NCBI GenBank assembly: GCA_947625125.1
Contig: CANQNF010000002.1
Span: 1-64,000, forward strand
Direction of reading: 5' to 3'
From: an uncultured Clostridia bacterium
Lineage (GTDB): Bacteria; Bacillota; Clostridia; Oscillospirales; Ruminococcaceae
Length of the DNA stretch: 64,000 nt
The notes under the pieces are model-generated. The model ran no database searches, was not told the DNA's origin, and was given only the letters and a program-made list of their open reading frames with translations. Positions within the stretch are counted from its first letter, which is position 1, and each line of letters starts with the position of its first letter. The position numbers and the translations under genes were made by a program. Below, piece after piece: positions 7,978-19,183 of the stretch.

Positions 7978-8838
7978 ATGATTATTGACGTTAAAAAGAA
8001 CATTCTTATCGTCGGCATGGGCCTCATAGGAGGCTCCTACGCAGAGGCCTTAAAGCGCTACGGCTTTCGTGTCACGGCCATAACCCGTTCCCGGAAGTCC
8101 ATTGACTACGCTTTGGAGCACGGTCTTATCGACGACGGTGCCGCCGAGGTAAGGGCCGACCTTGTCGGAGAAGCCGATATAGTCGTCTTTGCGCTCTATC
8201 CGCATGTTTTTATAGAATGGATAGAGAAAAATCAGCATTTATTCAAGCCGGGCGCGCTTCTGACGGACGTCACCGGCGTAAAGGGTTCGGTGGTATATAA
8301 GGTTCAGGACATCCTGCGCCCCGACTGCGAATTCATAGCGGCCCACCCGATGGCAGGCCGTGAGGTCTACGGCGTTGAAAACGCGACATCGAGGATATTT
8401 AACGGCGCAAACTACATCGTCACCCCGACCCCGAAAAACACCCCGGAAGCGATAGAGACATGCCGGGAACTTGGGCTTCTTTTAGGTTTTGCGCAGGTCG
8501 CTGAGCTGAGTCCCGAGGAGCACGACGAGATGATAGGCTTTGTTTCACAGCTCACCCACTGCATCGCTGTCAGCCTTATGACCTGCAACGACGCCGAAAA
8601 CATCGAAAAATTTACGGGGGATTCGTTCCGCGACCTGACCCGAATCGCAAGAATAAACGACCTTATGTGGTCGGAGCTTTTCATGGCGAACAAAAAAGCG
8701 CTTTTGGACCAGATGGATTTATTCGACAGACAGTTCAAAAAGCTTCGGGACATGATCGCCGAGGGCGACGTCGACGGCATGAGAGAGGTCATGAGATATT
8801 CGAGCGAGCGCAGGGCTAAGTTTGACAAAAAACAGTAA
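7978..8838 (+). CDS. tyrA: Prephenate dehydrogenase
   Basis: ILIVGMGLIGGSYAEALKRYG; AAHPMAGRE. Confidence 0.9.
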   Translation: MIIDVKKNILIVGMGLIGGSYAEALKRYGFRVTAITRSRKSIDYALEHGLIDDGAAEVRADLVGEADIVVFALYPHVFIEWIEKNQHLFKPGALLTDVTGVKGSVVYKVQDILRPDCEFIAAHPMAGREVYGVENATSRIFNGANYIVTPTPKNTPEAIETCRELGLLLGFAQVAELSPEEHDEMIGFVSQLTHCIAVSLMTCNDAENIEKFTGDSFRDLTRIARINDLMWSELFMANKKALLDQMDLFDRQFKKLRDMIAEGDVDGMREVMRYSSERRAKFDKKQ

Positions 8839-8862
8839 ATCGTTCTGAAAGGAAGTAATTAT

Positions 8863-9894
8863 ATGAACATGGTATTTGAGCGCAAGCTCCCCATACCGCA
8901 GGAAGTCAAGAAGATGTTCCCGCTGTCCGAAAAGGACGCGCAGGTCGTAAGCGAGAGAGCCGAGGAGCTTTCCGACATCTTCACGGGCAAGTCCGGCAAA
9001 TTTATCCTCGTCATCGGCCCCTGCTCCGCCGACAACGAAGACAGCGTCCTCGACTACATAGGCCGCCTGCGCAAGGTGCAGGAAAAGGTCTCGGACAAAA
9101 TTTTCATCATCCCGCGCATCTATACCGGCAAGCCGAGAACGACCGGCGAGGGCTATAAGGGGCTTCTGCACCAGCCGAATCCCGCCGAAAAGCCGGACAT
9201 GTTCAAGGGGATAGTCGCCATCCGCCAGCTTCATATGAGAGCCCTTTCCGAGCACGGCTTCTCCTGTGCTGACGAAATGCTCTACCCCGAAAATCACCGC
9301 TATCTGAGCGATATTTTGGGTTATGTGGCAGTCGGCGCTCGCTCCGTCGAGGACCAGCACCACCGCCTGACCGCGTCGGGTCTTAATATCCCGGTCGGCA
9401 TGAAAAACCCGATGAGCGGCGATATTTCGGTCATGATGAACGCGATTTTAGCGGCACAGCATCCCCACACCTTTATTTACAGGGGCTGGGAGGTCCACTC
9501 CCAGGGCAATCCTCTTGCGCATGCCATCTTAAGAGGATACGTCAACAAGCACGGCCAGAACATGCCCAACTACCACTATGAAGATCTTCTTCACCTCTGC
9601 GAATCCTACACCGCAAAGCCGGAAATAAAGAATCCCGCGGTCGTCATAGACGCCAACCACTCCAACTCCGGCAAGGACCCGTTCCAGCAGCCGAGGATAT
9701 GCAAGGAGGTCCTTTACAGCTGCCGCCACTCGGACGACATCAAAAAGCTCGTCAAGGGCTTCATGATAGAAAGCTACATCGAGGACGGAAACCAGAAGAT
9801 AGGGGAGTGCGTATATGGAAAATCCATCACCGACGCCTGCCTCGGCTGGGAAAAGACCGAAAGGCTCATCTACGACATTGCCGAGCTCGTGTGA
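8863..9894 (+). CDS. 3-deoxy-7-phosphoheptulonate synthase (class I alpha type)
   Basis: VIGPCSADNEDSVLDY; RIYTGKPRTTGEGYKGL; DANHSNSGKDP. Confidence 0.93.
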   Translation: MNMVFERKLPIPQEVKKMFPLSEKDAQVVSERAEELSDIFTGKSGKFILVIGPCSADNEDSVLDYIGRLRKVQEKVSDKIFIIPRIYTGKPRTTGEGYKGLLHQPNPAEKPDMFKGIVAIRQLHMRALSEHGFSCADEMLYPENHRYLSDILGYVAVGARSVEDQHHRLTASGLNIPVGMKNPMSGDISVMMNAILAAQHPHTFIYRGWEVHSQGNPLAHAILRGYVNKHGQNMPNYHYEDLLHLCESYTAKPEIKNPAVVIDANHSNSGKDPFQQPRICKEVLYSCRHSDDIKKLVKGFMIESYIEDGNQKIGECVYGKSITDACLGWEKTERLIYDIAELV

Positions 9895-9972
9895 TCTCTT
9901 TGGGCGTTTTATCCAAAATATTCGGCATGTTTTGGCGCATATTCACGATTTCACCGAAATTAAGAAACTCGC

Positions 9973-10001
9973 TTGACAAATGCGCATAAATATTGCATAA
10001 T
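9973..10001 (+). promoter_or_regulatory. Promoter of argG with embedded AT-rich partial palindrome (possible ArgR site)
   Basis: TTGACA - 17 nt - CATAAT; spacer gcgcataaatattg. Confidence 0.5.
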
Positions 10002-10043
10002 ATACACACGATATAAATTATTCTGCATAAAGGAGAGTAAATT

Positions 10044-11273
10044 ATGGATAAAAACAGTATAAAAAAGGTAGTTCTTGCATATTCAGGAGGCCTTGACACG
10101 TCAATCATCATCCCGTGGCTCAAGGAAAATTATAACAACTGCGAGGTCATCGCCGTCTCCGGCAACGTCGGCCAGGCAGACGAGCTCGAGGGCCTTGAGG
10201 AAAAAGCCCTCAAGGCCGGGGCCTCGAAGCTCTATGTTTTAGACCTAACCGACGAGTACGTCGACGAGTACATCATCCCGACGATGAAAGCCGGCGCAGT
10301 CTATGAGGAATATCTCTTGGGCACCTCCCACGCACGCCCCTGCATTGCCAAGGGCCTTGTCGAGATCGCCAAGAAAGAGCACGCTGACGCCATCGTTCAC
10401 GGTTGCACCGGCAAGGGCAACGACCAGGTCAGGTTTGAGCTCGCCATCAAGCACTTTGCACCGAACATGCCGATAATCGCCCCTTGGAGGGAGTGGAGCA
10501 TAAAATCGAGGGACGAGGAGATCGATTATGCCGAGGCCCACAACGTCCCCCTGAAAATCAACCGCGAGACCAATTATTCCAAGGACAAGAACCTCTGGCA
10601 TTTGAGCCACGAGGGCTTGGACCTCGAAGACACCGGCAACGAGCCGATGTATGAGAAGCCCGGCTTCCTTGAAATGGGTATCAGCCCCGTTCAGGCCCCC
10701 GACAAGCCGGAATATATCGAACTCGAATTTGACAAGGGCGTCCCCGTTGCGTTAAACGGCGAGAAGATGAGCGCCAAAAATATTATCTTAAAGCTCAACG
10801 AGATAGGCGGCAGAAACGGCATAGGTATTATCGACATCGTCGAGAACCGCCTTGTAGGCATGAAGTGCCGCGGCGTATATGAGACCCCCGGCGGCACCGT
10901 CCTTTACAAGGCTCACAGCGTCCTTGAGTCCATCTGCCTCGACAAGATGACTCTTCACGAGAAGCAGAGAATTTCCATCACCTTTGCAGAGCTTGTCTAC
11001 AACGGCCAGTGGTTCACACCGCTTCGCGAGGCGCTCTCTGCGTTCGTCGACAAGACCCAGGAGCGCGTGACCGGCAAGGTCCGCTTAAAGCTCTACAAGG
11101 GCAACATGATAAACGCCGGAGTATGGAGCGACTACAGCCTTTACAGCGAGGAAATCGCGACATTCGGCGAGTCGGATTACGACCAGAAGGACAGCGCGGG
11201 CTTCATAAATCTCTACGGTCTGCCCATCAAGGTCCAGGCGATAGTTGATGAAAAGAACAACAACAAGAAATAA
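10044..11273 (+). CDS. argG: Argininosuccinate synthase
   Basis: [33 protein letters not shown]. Confidence 0.96.
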   Translation: MDKNSIKKVVLAYSGGLDTSIIIPWLKENYNNCEVIAVSGNVGQADELEGLEEKALKAGASKLYVLDLTDEYVDEYIIPTMKAGAVYEEYLLGTSHARPCIAKGLVEIAKKEHADAIVHGCTGKGNDQVRFELAIKHFAPNMPIIAPWREWSIKSRDEEIDYAEAHNVPLKINRETNYSKDKNLWHLSHEGLDLEDTGNEPMYEKPGFLEMGISPVQAPDKPEYIELEFDKGVPVALNGEKMSAKNIILKLNEIGGRNGIGIIDIVENRLVGMKCRGVYETPGGTVLYKAHSVLESICLDKMTLHEKQRISITFAELVYNGQWFTPLREALSAFVDKTQERVTGKVRLKLYKGNMINAGVWSDYSLYSEEIATFGESDYDQKDSAGFINLYGLPIKVQAIVDEKNNNKK

Positions 11274-11283
11274 GAGGTAATTT

Positions 11284-12672
11284 ATGGCAAAGATGTGGGC
11301 GGGCGTGACCGAGGGCGTTACCTCGAAAATCGCGGACGACTTCAACTCCTCGATATCCTTTGACAGCCGAATGTTCCGCGAGGACATTGCCGGCTCGGTC
11401 GCTCATGCAAAAATGCTTTCAAAGCAGGGCATAATCGCCGAGTCCGAAGCCGACGTCATCATCGCCGGGCTTGTCGGGATCTTGGAGGATCTTGAGGCGG
11501 GCAAGCTTAAAATCGACCCCGACTGCGAGGACATACACATGTTCGTCGAGCAGGTTCTGACCGAGCGAATAGGGGATCCCGGCAAAAAGCTTCACACGGC
11601 GAGGTCCCGAAACGACCAGGTTGCCTTAGACCTTAGGATGTATCTGCGAAACGAAACCGACGGCATAATTTCCCTTGTCATGGAAGCTGCCGAAGTGCTA
11701 TGCGGCAAAGCGGAGGAGTACAAGACCGCCGTCATGCCGGGTTATACTCATTTACAGCGCGCCCAGCCTATTCTTTTCGGCCATCATCTTTTGGCATACT
11801 GCATGATGCTTTTGCGGGACATAGGCCGCCTTACCGACTGCAAAAAGAGAATGAACAAAAGCCCGATAGGAGCATGCGCCCTTGCCGGGACCACATATCT
11901 TACAGACCGCAGGTTCGAGGCGGGACTGTTGGGCTTCGACGGCATATGCGAAAATTCGATAGACGCGGTTTCCGACCGTGACTTTGCGCTTGAGCTGATG
12001 AGCGCTCTTGCGATACTCCAGACGCATCTTTCCAGATTCTGTGAGGAGTTGATACTCTGGTGCAGCTGGGAATTCAAATTCGTCACCCTCTCCGACAGCT
12101 TCACGACCGGCTCTTCGATAATGCCCCAAAAGAAAAACCCCGACATGGCAGAGCTTATTCGCGGAAAAACGGGCAGGGTATTCGGCGACCTGTTCACGCT
12201 CCTGACAGTCTTAAAGGGCCTCCCGCTTGCCTATAATAAGGACATGCAGGAAGACAAGGAGGCGGTGTTTGACTCGGTCGACGCGCTGAAGTCCTGCCTT
12301 GGGGTATTCATACCGATGGTCAGGGAGATGAAAGCCATACCCGAGAATATGCTCAAGGCCGCCAAAACCGGCTTCATAAACGCCACCGACCTTGCCGATT
12401 ATCTGGTGAGAAAGGGACTCCCGTTCAGGGCGGCATACAAGGTCGCAGGTCGCGCAGTCGCCAAATGCACCGAAAAGGGACTTGTCCTCGACAGCCTGCC
12501 TCTTGAGGATTACAAAGCCCTGAGCGAGCTTATCGACGAGGACGTTTACGGCGAGATAGACCTTATGAACTGCGTAAAAAAGCGGGTTTCCGAGGGCGGC
12601 ACCGGCCCGGATTCGGTGGATGAGCAGATAGCATACGTTAAGTCGGAATTAAATAAAGTCAAGGAGAAATGA
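11284..12672 (+). CDS. argH: Argininosuccinate lyase
   Basis: [39 protein letters not shown]. Confidence 0.96.
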   Translation: MAKMWAGVTEGVTSKIADDFNSSISFDSRMFREDIAGSVAHAKMLSKQGIIAESEADVIIAGLVGILEDLEAGKLKIDPDCEDIHMFVEQVLTERIGDPGKKLHTARSRNDQVALDLRMYLRNETDGIISLVMEAAEVLCGKAEEYKTAVMPGYTHLQRAQPILFGHHLLAYCMMLLRDIGRLTDCKKRMNKSPIGACALAGTTYLTDRRFEAGLLGFDGICENSIDAVSDRDFALELMSALAILQTHLSRFCEELILWCSWEFKFVTLSDSFTTGSSIMPQKKNPDMAELIRGKTGRVFGDLFTLLTVLKGLPLAYNKDMQEDKEAVFDSVDALKSCLGVFIPMVREMKAIPENMLKAAKTGFINATDLADYLVRKGLPFRAAYKVAGRAVAKCTEKGLVLDSLPLEDYKALSELIDEDVYGEIDLMNCVKKRVSEGGTGPDSVDEQIAYVKSELNKVKEK

Positions 12673-12673
12673 T

Positions 12674-13663
12674 ATGATATCACTTAAGGGCAGGAGCTTT
12701 TTAAAGCTTTTAGACTTCACACCCGAGGAGATAGAGGGGCTTTTAAACGCGGCCTCCGAGCTTAAATCGCTGAAAAAGGCGGGCATACCCCACAGATATT
12801 TGGAGGGCAAGAACGTCGCTTTGGTGTTTGAAAAGACGTCGACAAGGACCCGCTGTTCGTTTGAGGTCGCTGCCGCAGACCTCGGCATGCACGCCGTCTA
12901 CCTCGACCCGAAATCCTCTCAGATAGGCAAAAAGGAATCCATTCCCGACACCGCAAGAGTTTTGGGCAGGATGTTTGACGGCATCGAATACAGGGGCTTC
13001 GGGCAGGAGCTTGCCGAGAGTCTGGCATATTATTCCGGCAAACCCGTCTGGAACGGCCTTACCAACGAATTCCATCCCACGCAGATTTTGGCCGATTTTC
13101 TCACCATCCGCGAGCATCTCGGCAGACTCAGGGGAGTAAAGCTCGTATACATGGGCGACGCGAGATATAACATGGGCAACTCTTTGATGGTCGGCTGCGC
13201 TAAGATGGGCATGCACTTTGTGGCATGCTCTCCCAAGGGCTACTTCCCGGACGGAGACCTTGTTTCTCAGTGCCTTGAAATCGCCAAGGAAACGGGCGCG
13301 ACCCTTGAATTTATCGAGGACCAAAAGACCGCCGTGACCGGCGCCGACGTCATCTACACCGACGTATGGGTATCGATGGGCGAGCCAGACGAGGTCTGGG
13401 CCGAGAGGATAAGGGATCTCATGCCCTATCAGGTCAACAAGGCGCTCATGGACATGACCGGTAAGAACACCCTTTTCATGCACTGTCTGCCGGCGTTTCA
13501 CGATTTAAAGACCGAGATAGGCAGGGAGATGTACGAAAAATTCGGATACGACTGTCTGGAGGTCACGGACGAGGTATTCGAGTCCGAGGCTTCGGTGGTA
13601 TTCGACGAAGCTGAAAACAGGCTCCACACTATAAAAGCCGTCATGGCGACGACGCTTATTTAG
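12674..13663 (+). CDS. argF: Ornithine carbamoyltransferase
   Basis: [25 protein letters not shown]. Confidence 0.94.
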   Translation: MISLKGRSFLKLLDFTPEEIEGLLNAASELKSLKKAGIPHRYLEGKNVALVFEKTSTRTRCSFEVAAADLGMHAVYLDPKSSQIGKKESIPDTARVLGRMFDGIEYRGFGQELAESLAYYSGKPVWNGLTNEFHPTQILADFLTIREHLGRLRGVKLVYMGDARYNMGNSLMVGCAKMGMHFVACSPKGYFPDGDLVSQCLEIAKETGATLEFIEDQKTAVTGADVIYTDVWVSMGEPDEVWAERIRDLMPYQVNKALMDMTGKNTLFMHCLPAFHDLKTEIGREMYEKFGYDCLEVTDEVFESEASVVFDEAENRLHTIKAVMATTLI

Positions 13664-13670
13664 TATTTTT

Positions 13671-13699
13671 CATCACCGTTTCGGCGGTGATGTTTTTTT
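13671..13699 (+). terminator. Intrinsic terminator after argF
   Basis: catcaccg-tttcgg-cggtgatg-ttttttt. Confidence 0.9.
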
Positions 13700-13750
13700 G
13701 GAGCATGCCTTAGTCAAAATCACGAAAATAAAAAATCGGACCGCTATCTA

Positions 13751-13779
13751 TTGAATAGCAATGCAGAATATGCTATAAT
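13751..13779 (+). promoter_or_regulatory. Promoter of carA
   Basis: TTGAAT - 17 nt - TATAAT. Confidence 0.7.
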
Positions 13780-13822
13780 AAACTAAACGTATGCAAAATT
13801 ATAAATAAAGGACGGAATAAAA

Positions 13823-14911
13823 ATGAACGAGATTCAATCTTCCAAAAAAGCATACCTTGTATTATCAAACGGAATGGTCTTTGAGGGCAGGCGGATAGGC
13901 TCCGAACGCGACAGCGTGGGAGAGCTCGTCTTTACTACCGGCATGACCGGCTACCTTGAGACCCTGACCGACCCGAGCTACTGCGGCCAGATAGTCATGC
14001 AGACATTCCCCCTAATAGGCAACTACGGCGTTATTTCGCCTGATTTTGAGGGAAAGACCGCCGTCAGGGGCTATGTGGTAAGAGAGCTCTGCGATACTCC
14101 CTCAAACTTTCGCTCGGAGGGCGGGCTTGAAAAATTCCTCATCGAAAACGACATCCCCGGCATTGCGGGCGTCGACACCCGCGAGATAACGAGGCTTATA
14201 CGCGAGGAGGGAGTCATGAACGCAAAAATCTGCTCAGAAATACCCTCCGACCTTTCCGATATTTTATCATACGCCGTCGCAAAAGCCGTCGAGACGGTAA
14301 GCGCCAAGGAACCCGAGGTCTATCCCGCCGAGGGCGAGAGAAAATTCCGGGTCGCGCTCATGGACTACGGCGCAAAGAAAAATATCATAAGAAGCTTACA
14401 GCAGCGAGGCTGCGAAGTCACATGTTTCCCACAGAGTGCCAAAGCCGAGGAGGTTTTGGCAATGCGCCCCGACGGAATAATGCTCTCTAACGGCCCGGGC
14501 GACCCCGAGGAAAACGTCGGGCCTATAAACGAGCTGAAAAAGCTCATCGGCAAAGTCCCCGTTTTCGGCATCTGCCTCGGGCACCAGCTCACGGCTCTTG
14601 CCATGGGCGGAAAGACGATGAAGCTGAAATACGGCCACAGAGGCGCAAACCAGCCCGTCAAGGACTTAATAGGCGGCAGAACATATATCACCAGCCAGAA
14701 CCACGGCTATGCGGTCGTGTCGGACAGCCTCAAGGGGATAGGCCGGGAGACGTTCATAAACGCCAACGACCAAAGCTGCGAGGGGATGGAATACCCCGGC
14801 AAAAACTGCTTCACGGTCCAGTTCCACCCCGAGGCCTGCGGAGGCCCTCGCGACACGGGATTTTTGTTTGACAGATTTATCGGCATGATGGGAGGCGAGC
14901 GCAATGCCTAA
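13823..14911 (+). CDS. carA: Carbamoyl-phosphate synthase small subunit
   Basis: VFGICLGHQLTALAMGGKT; NHGYAV; QFHPEACGGP. Confidence 0.95.
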   Translation: MNEIQSSKKAYLVLSNGMVFEGRRIGSERDSVGELVFTTGMTGYLETLTDPSYCGQIVMQTFPLIGNYGVISPDFEGKTAVRGYVVRELCDTPSNFRSEGGLEKFLIENDIPGIAGVDTREITRLIREEGVMNAKICSEIPSDLSDILSYAVAKAVETVSAKEPEVYPAEGERKFRVALMDYGAKKNIIRSLQQRGCEVTCFPQSAKAEEVLAMRPDGIMLSNGPGDPEENVGPINELKKLIGKVPVFGICLGHQLTALAMGGKTMKLKYGHRGANQPVKDLIGGRTYITSQNHGYAVVSDSLKGIGRETFINANDQSCEGMEYPGKNCFTVQFHPEACGGPRDTGFLFDRFIGMMGGERNA

Positions 14912-17900
14912 GGATCTCAGCATAAAAAAAGTTCTTGTGATAGGCTCCGGCCCTATAATCATCGGACAGGCTGCCGAGTTTGACTATGCCGGCGCCCAGG
15001 CATGCCGCGTTCTTCGTCAGGAGGGCATAAACGTCGTTTTGGTAAACTCGAATCCCGCGACGATTATGACCGATAAAAATTTGGCGGATGAGATTTATTT
15101 GGAGCCATTGAATGCCGAAACGGTCGCCCGAATCATCGAAAAGGAGCGCCCCGACGGAATCTTAGCGGGTCTCGGCGGCCAGACGGGTCTCACCATCTCC
15201 ATGCAGCTAAGCCGAATGGGAGTTTTGGACAAGTACAACGTCAGGCTCTTAGGCTCCGACATCGACGCCATAGACAAGGCCGAGGACAGAGAGCTTTTCA
15301 GGGACACGATGAAAGCCATCGGCCAGCCGGTCGTCCCATCCGATATAACCAACACCGTCGACGGCGCGCTCGAAATAGCCGAGAAGATAGGATACCCCGT
15401 GATAATCCGTCCTGCGTTTACCTTGGGCGGCTCCGGCGGCGGCATTGCAAACGACGTCGAGGAGATGAAAATAATTGCCAAGACCGGCCTCGACGCGTCC
15501 CCGATAACCCAGATTTTAGTAGAGAAATGCATTTCCGGCTGGAAAGAAATAGAATTTGAGACAATGCGCGACGCCTTGGGCAACGTCATCGCCGTCTGCT
15601 CGATGGAAAACATCGACCCCGTAGGCGTTCACACCGGCGACTCCATCGTCGTAGCGCCCGCCCTGACTCTTTCGGATAAGGAGTATCAGATGCTGCGCTC
15701 GGCGTCTTTGGACATAATCAGCTCTATCGGCATTGTCGGCGGCTGCAACTGCCAGTTCGCCCTTAACCCCGAGAGCTTTGAATACGCGGTCATCGAGGTC
15801 AACCCGAGGGTATCGCGTTCATCGGCGCTCGCCTCCAAGGCCACGGGTTACCCGATAGCCAAGATAACGACAAAAATCGCCCTCGGCTACTCTTTGGATG
15901 AAATCAAAAACGAGATAACCGGCAAGACCTGCGCATGTTTCGAGCCGACCCTCGACTATGTGGTCGTGAAGATGCCGAAGTTCCCGTTTGATAAATTCTC
16001 CGGCTCCACCCGCACCCTCGGCACCCAGATGAAAGCCACCGGCGAGGTCATGAGCATTGCCCCCAACTTCGAGATGGCGATGCTCAAAGCCGTCAGGGGA
16101 GCGGAAATATCCCTTGACACCTTAAACGCCCCGCCCCTGAGCGACAAGCCGGTCCTCGAGCGCCTGCATGAGCAGAACGACCGCAGGATCTTCACGGTCT
16201 TTGAAGCCTTAAAGCAGGGGATAAGCGTTGAAAAAATACATGAAATAACCATGATCGACGAGTGGTTCCTTGAAAAATTCAAGGCTCTCGGCGAGTTTGA
16301 AAAATCCATATCTGACGGACTTAAGCCGGGGGATTACGAAAAGGCAAAGCGCCTCGGCTACACCGATGAAGCGATAAAGCGCCTCTCGGGCGAAAAGGAC
16401 CTCCCGGGCATGGATTTCAGCTACAAGATGGTCGACACCTGCGGAGCCGAATTCGACGCGGTCACGCCGTATTTCTACTCCTGCACCGAAAAAGCCTGCG
16501 AAGCAAGAAGCTTCACCCGCACCGGCAAGCCCGTGGTCATGGTCTTGGGCTCGGGACCCATCCGCATCGGGCAAGGCATTGAATTCGACTACAGCTCGGT
16601 CCACTGCGTCTGGACGCTTCGTGAGCTCGGCTACGACGTCGTCATAGTCAACAACAACCCCGAGACCGTCTCGACCGACTATGACACCGCCGACAGGCTC
16701 TATTTCGAGCCGCTTTGTCCCGAGGACGTCATGAACATAATAAAGGTCGAAAAGCCGGTCGGAGTCGTCGTCGCGTTCGGCGGCCAGACCGCGATAAAAC
16801 TCACGAAATTCTTGGACGACCATAAAATACCCATCTTAGGCACTTCCGCTGACGGAATTGACATCGCCGAGGACAGGGCGCGCTTTGACGGGCTTTTGGA
16901 GAGTCTTCACATCAAGCGCCCCAAGGGCATGGGCGTTCTTACCGAGCAGGAGGCGCTGGACGCGGCCGAGAGCCTCGGCTATCCTGTGCTTCTGAGGCCG
17001 TCCTACGTCATCGGCGGCCAGAACATGACGATCTCCCGCACGCCTGCGCACACCTCAAAATACATGAAAGCGATCCTCGCCCAAGGCATTGAAAACCCGG
17101 TCCTTGTCGACAAATATATGCCCGGGACCGAGCTTGAGGTCGACGTGATTTCCGACGGCACCGACGTTCTGATACCCGGTATCATGGAGCATATCGAGCG
17201 CGCCGGAATCCACTCGGGCGACTCGATCGCCGTATATCCGCCGTATAATCTCAGCGACAGATTTTTAAAGATAATCTGCGATTGCTCGGAAAAACTCGCG
17301 CTCGGCCTCGGCACAAAGGGCCTTGTAAATATCCAGTATCTGATTTACGAGAATGAGCTTTACGTCATAGAGGTCAACCCGCGCGCATCAAGAACGGTGC
17401 CCTATATCTCAAAGGTGACAAACGTTCCGATGGTGGACCTTGCATCAAAGGTCATGCTTGGCGCAAGCCTTAAGGACCTCGGCTTCGGCACGGGCCTGCA
17501 CAAGTCTCCTCCCTATTATGCCGTCAAAGTCCCGGTGTTCAGTTTCGAGAAGCTGACCGACGCAAACTCGATGCTGGGCCCCGAGATGAAGTCCACCGGC
17601 GAGGTTTTGGGCATCGGCAAGACAATGCCCGAAGCCCTGTTCAAGGGTCTTACTGCGGCAGGCTTCAGGATAGACCCCGAATACACCCGCGACAAGGGCG
17701 TTCTCATAAGCGTAGAGGAAAGCGATTATAACGACACGATCTCCCTTGCAAAGCGTTTTTATGACCTCGGCATTACTTTATATGCGACTGAGGGAACCGC
17801 CAAGGACATCTCCCAGCTCGGCATTCCCGTAATACCGGTCAGGGACGCCGCCGATTCAAACGAAATGATGGAGCTTTTGGAGAGCGGCAAGATAGGCTAT

Positions 17901-18932
17901 TTCATCTACACCGGCGCCATCAAGGACCGCTCGGTCGGGGATTATATCGTCCTGCACCGCAGAGCCATGCAGCTAAATATTCCCTGCCTCACATCCCTTG
18001 ACACCTCAAACGCCCTCGCCGACATAATCGCAAGCCGCTTCAACTGCCTTAATACCGAGCTTGTCGACATCAACAGGATGCGCCTAAGCCGCCGTAAAAT
18101 TAAGTTTACGAAGATGCAGTCCGCCGGAAACGACTATATCTTCATACCCAACTTCGACGGCTCTATCACCTGCCCGGAGTCTCTCTGCGTGAGCCTCTGC
18201 CCCGAACACTACGGCATAGGCGGTTCGGGCATCGTCCTTATTGAAAAATCCTCCGTCGCAGACGCCAAAATGCGCACGTTTAACCGCGACGGCTCAGAGG
18301 GACAGATGGCGGGAAACAATATAAGATGCGTAGCGAAATATCTTCATGATGAAAAAATCGTCGACCGCGAGGACATAACCATAGAGACCGCAAGCGGCGT
18401 GCACGAGCTTAAACTTTACATCAGGGACGGGCTTGTGAATTCCGTTTCGGTCGCCATGGGCAAGGCCGAGCTTAAGGCGAAAAACCTCCCGGCTATAGTC
18501 GATTCCGAGACGATGATAAACTATCCAATGACGGTCGCGGGACAGGAGTACAAAGCGACATGCGTGGGTATCGGAAACCCGCACTGCGTAGTATTTCTTG
18601 ACGACATCGACCGCTTGAATCTTGAAGAACTCGGTCCGAAGTTTGAGTATCACAAAAACTTCCCCGAAAGAATAAATACGGAATTTGTCAGGATAGTCAA
18701 CCGCCACACGCTGAGAATGAGGGTCTGGGAACGAGGCAACGGCGAGACGTTAGCCTGCGGAACGGGAGCCTGCGCAGCGGTAATAGCGGCCTGTGAGAAC
18801 GGCTTCTGCGACAAGGGCACCGACGTCACGGTGAAGCTTAAGGGCGGAGACCTGACGGTCAACTACACCGACGACAGGGTAATTTTAAGCGGCAGCGCCG
18901 TAAAGGTCTTTGACGGAGTGTTCGAGTATTAA
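14904..18932 (+). CDS. carB-dapF: Carbamoyl-phosphate synthase large subunit fused in frame to diaminopimelate epimerase
   Basis: Full CarB (two ATP-grasp halves plus MGS-like domain), then KIKFTKMQSAGNDYIF...MAGNNIRCVAKY...GNPHCVVF...LACGTGACAAV of DapF; junction near 18096. Confidence 0.88.
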   Translation: MPKDLSIKKVLVIGSGPIIIGQAAEFDYAGAQACRVLRQEGINVVLVNSNPATIMTDKNLADEIYLEPLNAETVARIIEKERPDGILAGLGGQTGLTISMQLSRMGVLDKYNVRLLGSDIDAIDKAEDRELFRDTMKAIGQPVVPSDITNTVDGALEIAEKIGYPVIIRPAFTLGGSGGGIANDVEEMKIIAKTGLDASPITQILVEKCISGWKEIEFETMRDALGNVIAVCSMENIDPVGVHTGDSIVVAPALTLSDKEYQMLRSASLDIISSIGIVGGCNCQFALNPESFEYAVIEVNPRVSRSSALASKATGYPIAKITTKIALGYSLDEIKNEITGKTCACFEPTLDYVVVKMPKFPFDKFSGSTRTLGTQMKATGEVMSIAPNFEMAMLKAVRGAEISLDTLNAPPLSDKPVLERLHEQNDRRIFTVFEALKQGISVEKIHEITMIDEWFLEKFKALGEFEKSISDGLKPGDYEKAKRLGYTDEAIKRLSGEKDLPGMDFSYKMVDTCGAEFDAVTPYFYSCTEKACEARSFTRTGKPVVMVLGSGPIRIGQGIEFDYSSVHCVWTLRELGYDVVIVNNNPETVSTDYDTADRLYFEPLCPEDVMNIIKVEKPVGVVVAFGGQTAIKLTKFLDDHKIPILGTSADGIDIAEDRARFDGLLESLHIKRPKGMGVLTEQEALDAAESLGYPVLLRPSYVIGGQNMTISRTPAHTSKYMKAILAQGIENPVLVDKYMPGTELEVDVISDGTDVLIPGIMEHIERAGIHSGDSIAVYPPYNLSDRFLKIICDCSEKLALGLGTKGLVNIQYLIYENELYVIEVNPRASRTVPYISKVTNVPMVDLASKVMLGASLKDLGFGTGLHKSPPYYAVKVPVFSFEKLTDANSMLGPEMKSTGEVLGIGKTMPEALFKGLTAAGFRIDPEYTRDKGVLISVEESDYNDTISLAKRFYDLGITLYATEGTAKDISQLGIPVIPVRDAADSNEMMELLESGKIGYFIYTGAIKDRSVGDYIVLHRRAMQLNIPCLTSLDTSNALADIIASRFNCLNTELVDINRMRLSRRKIKFTKMQSAGNDYIFIPNFDGSITCPESLCVSLCPEHYGIGGSGIVLIEKSSVADAKMRTFNRDGSEGQMAGNNIRCVAKYLHDEKIVDREDITIETASGVHELKLYIRDGLVNSVSVAMGKAELKAKNLPAIVDSETMINYPMTVAGQEYKATCVGIGNPHCVVFLDDIDRLNLEELGPKFEYHKNFPERINTEFVRIVNRHTLRMRVWERGNGETLACGTGACAAVIAACENGFCDKGTDVTVKLKGGDLTVNYTDDRVILSGSAVKVFDGVFEY

Positions 18933-18950
18933 ATTTTTGGGAAGGTACCC

Positions 18951-19142
18951 ATGAAAAAGCCAGTTTTATTGATAATTTTGGGCATAGTTTTCGAGCTTTT
19001 AGCGTTTGGGTTGTTTATTTTCGGCATGAGCAGTCCCACGGTCACTGGCCCCGCGTTCATGCACACGGTATGGCTTGGGATAATAATAGCCGGAGCGATA
19101 CTGATTTTTTCGGGCATAGCGCATGCGATAGTTAAGAAATAA
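18951..19142 (+). CDS. Small two-TM membrane protein, unknown function
   Basis: 63-aa hydrophobic ORF. Confidence 0.5.
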   Translation: MKKPVLLIILGIVFELLAFGLFIFGMSSPTVTGPAFMHTVWLGIIIAGAILIFSGIAHAIVKK

Positions 19143-19146
19143 TTCA

Positions 19147-19183
19147 CGGGTCAGCCACGCCAAGCGGCAATAAGGCTGACCCG
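19147..19183 (+). terminator. Strong hairpin, possible terminator
   Basis: cgggtcagcc ... ggctgacccg, 10-bp perfect stem; no clean T-run. Confidence 0.4.

Noticed and set aside
12743-13501. 252-aa minus-strand ORF
   Set aside because: Antisense to argF; a by-product of codon bias in GC-rich coding sequence
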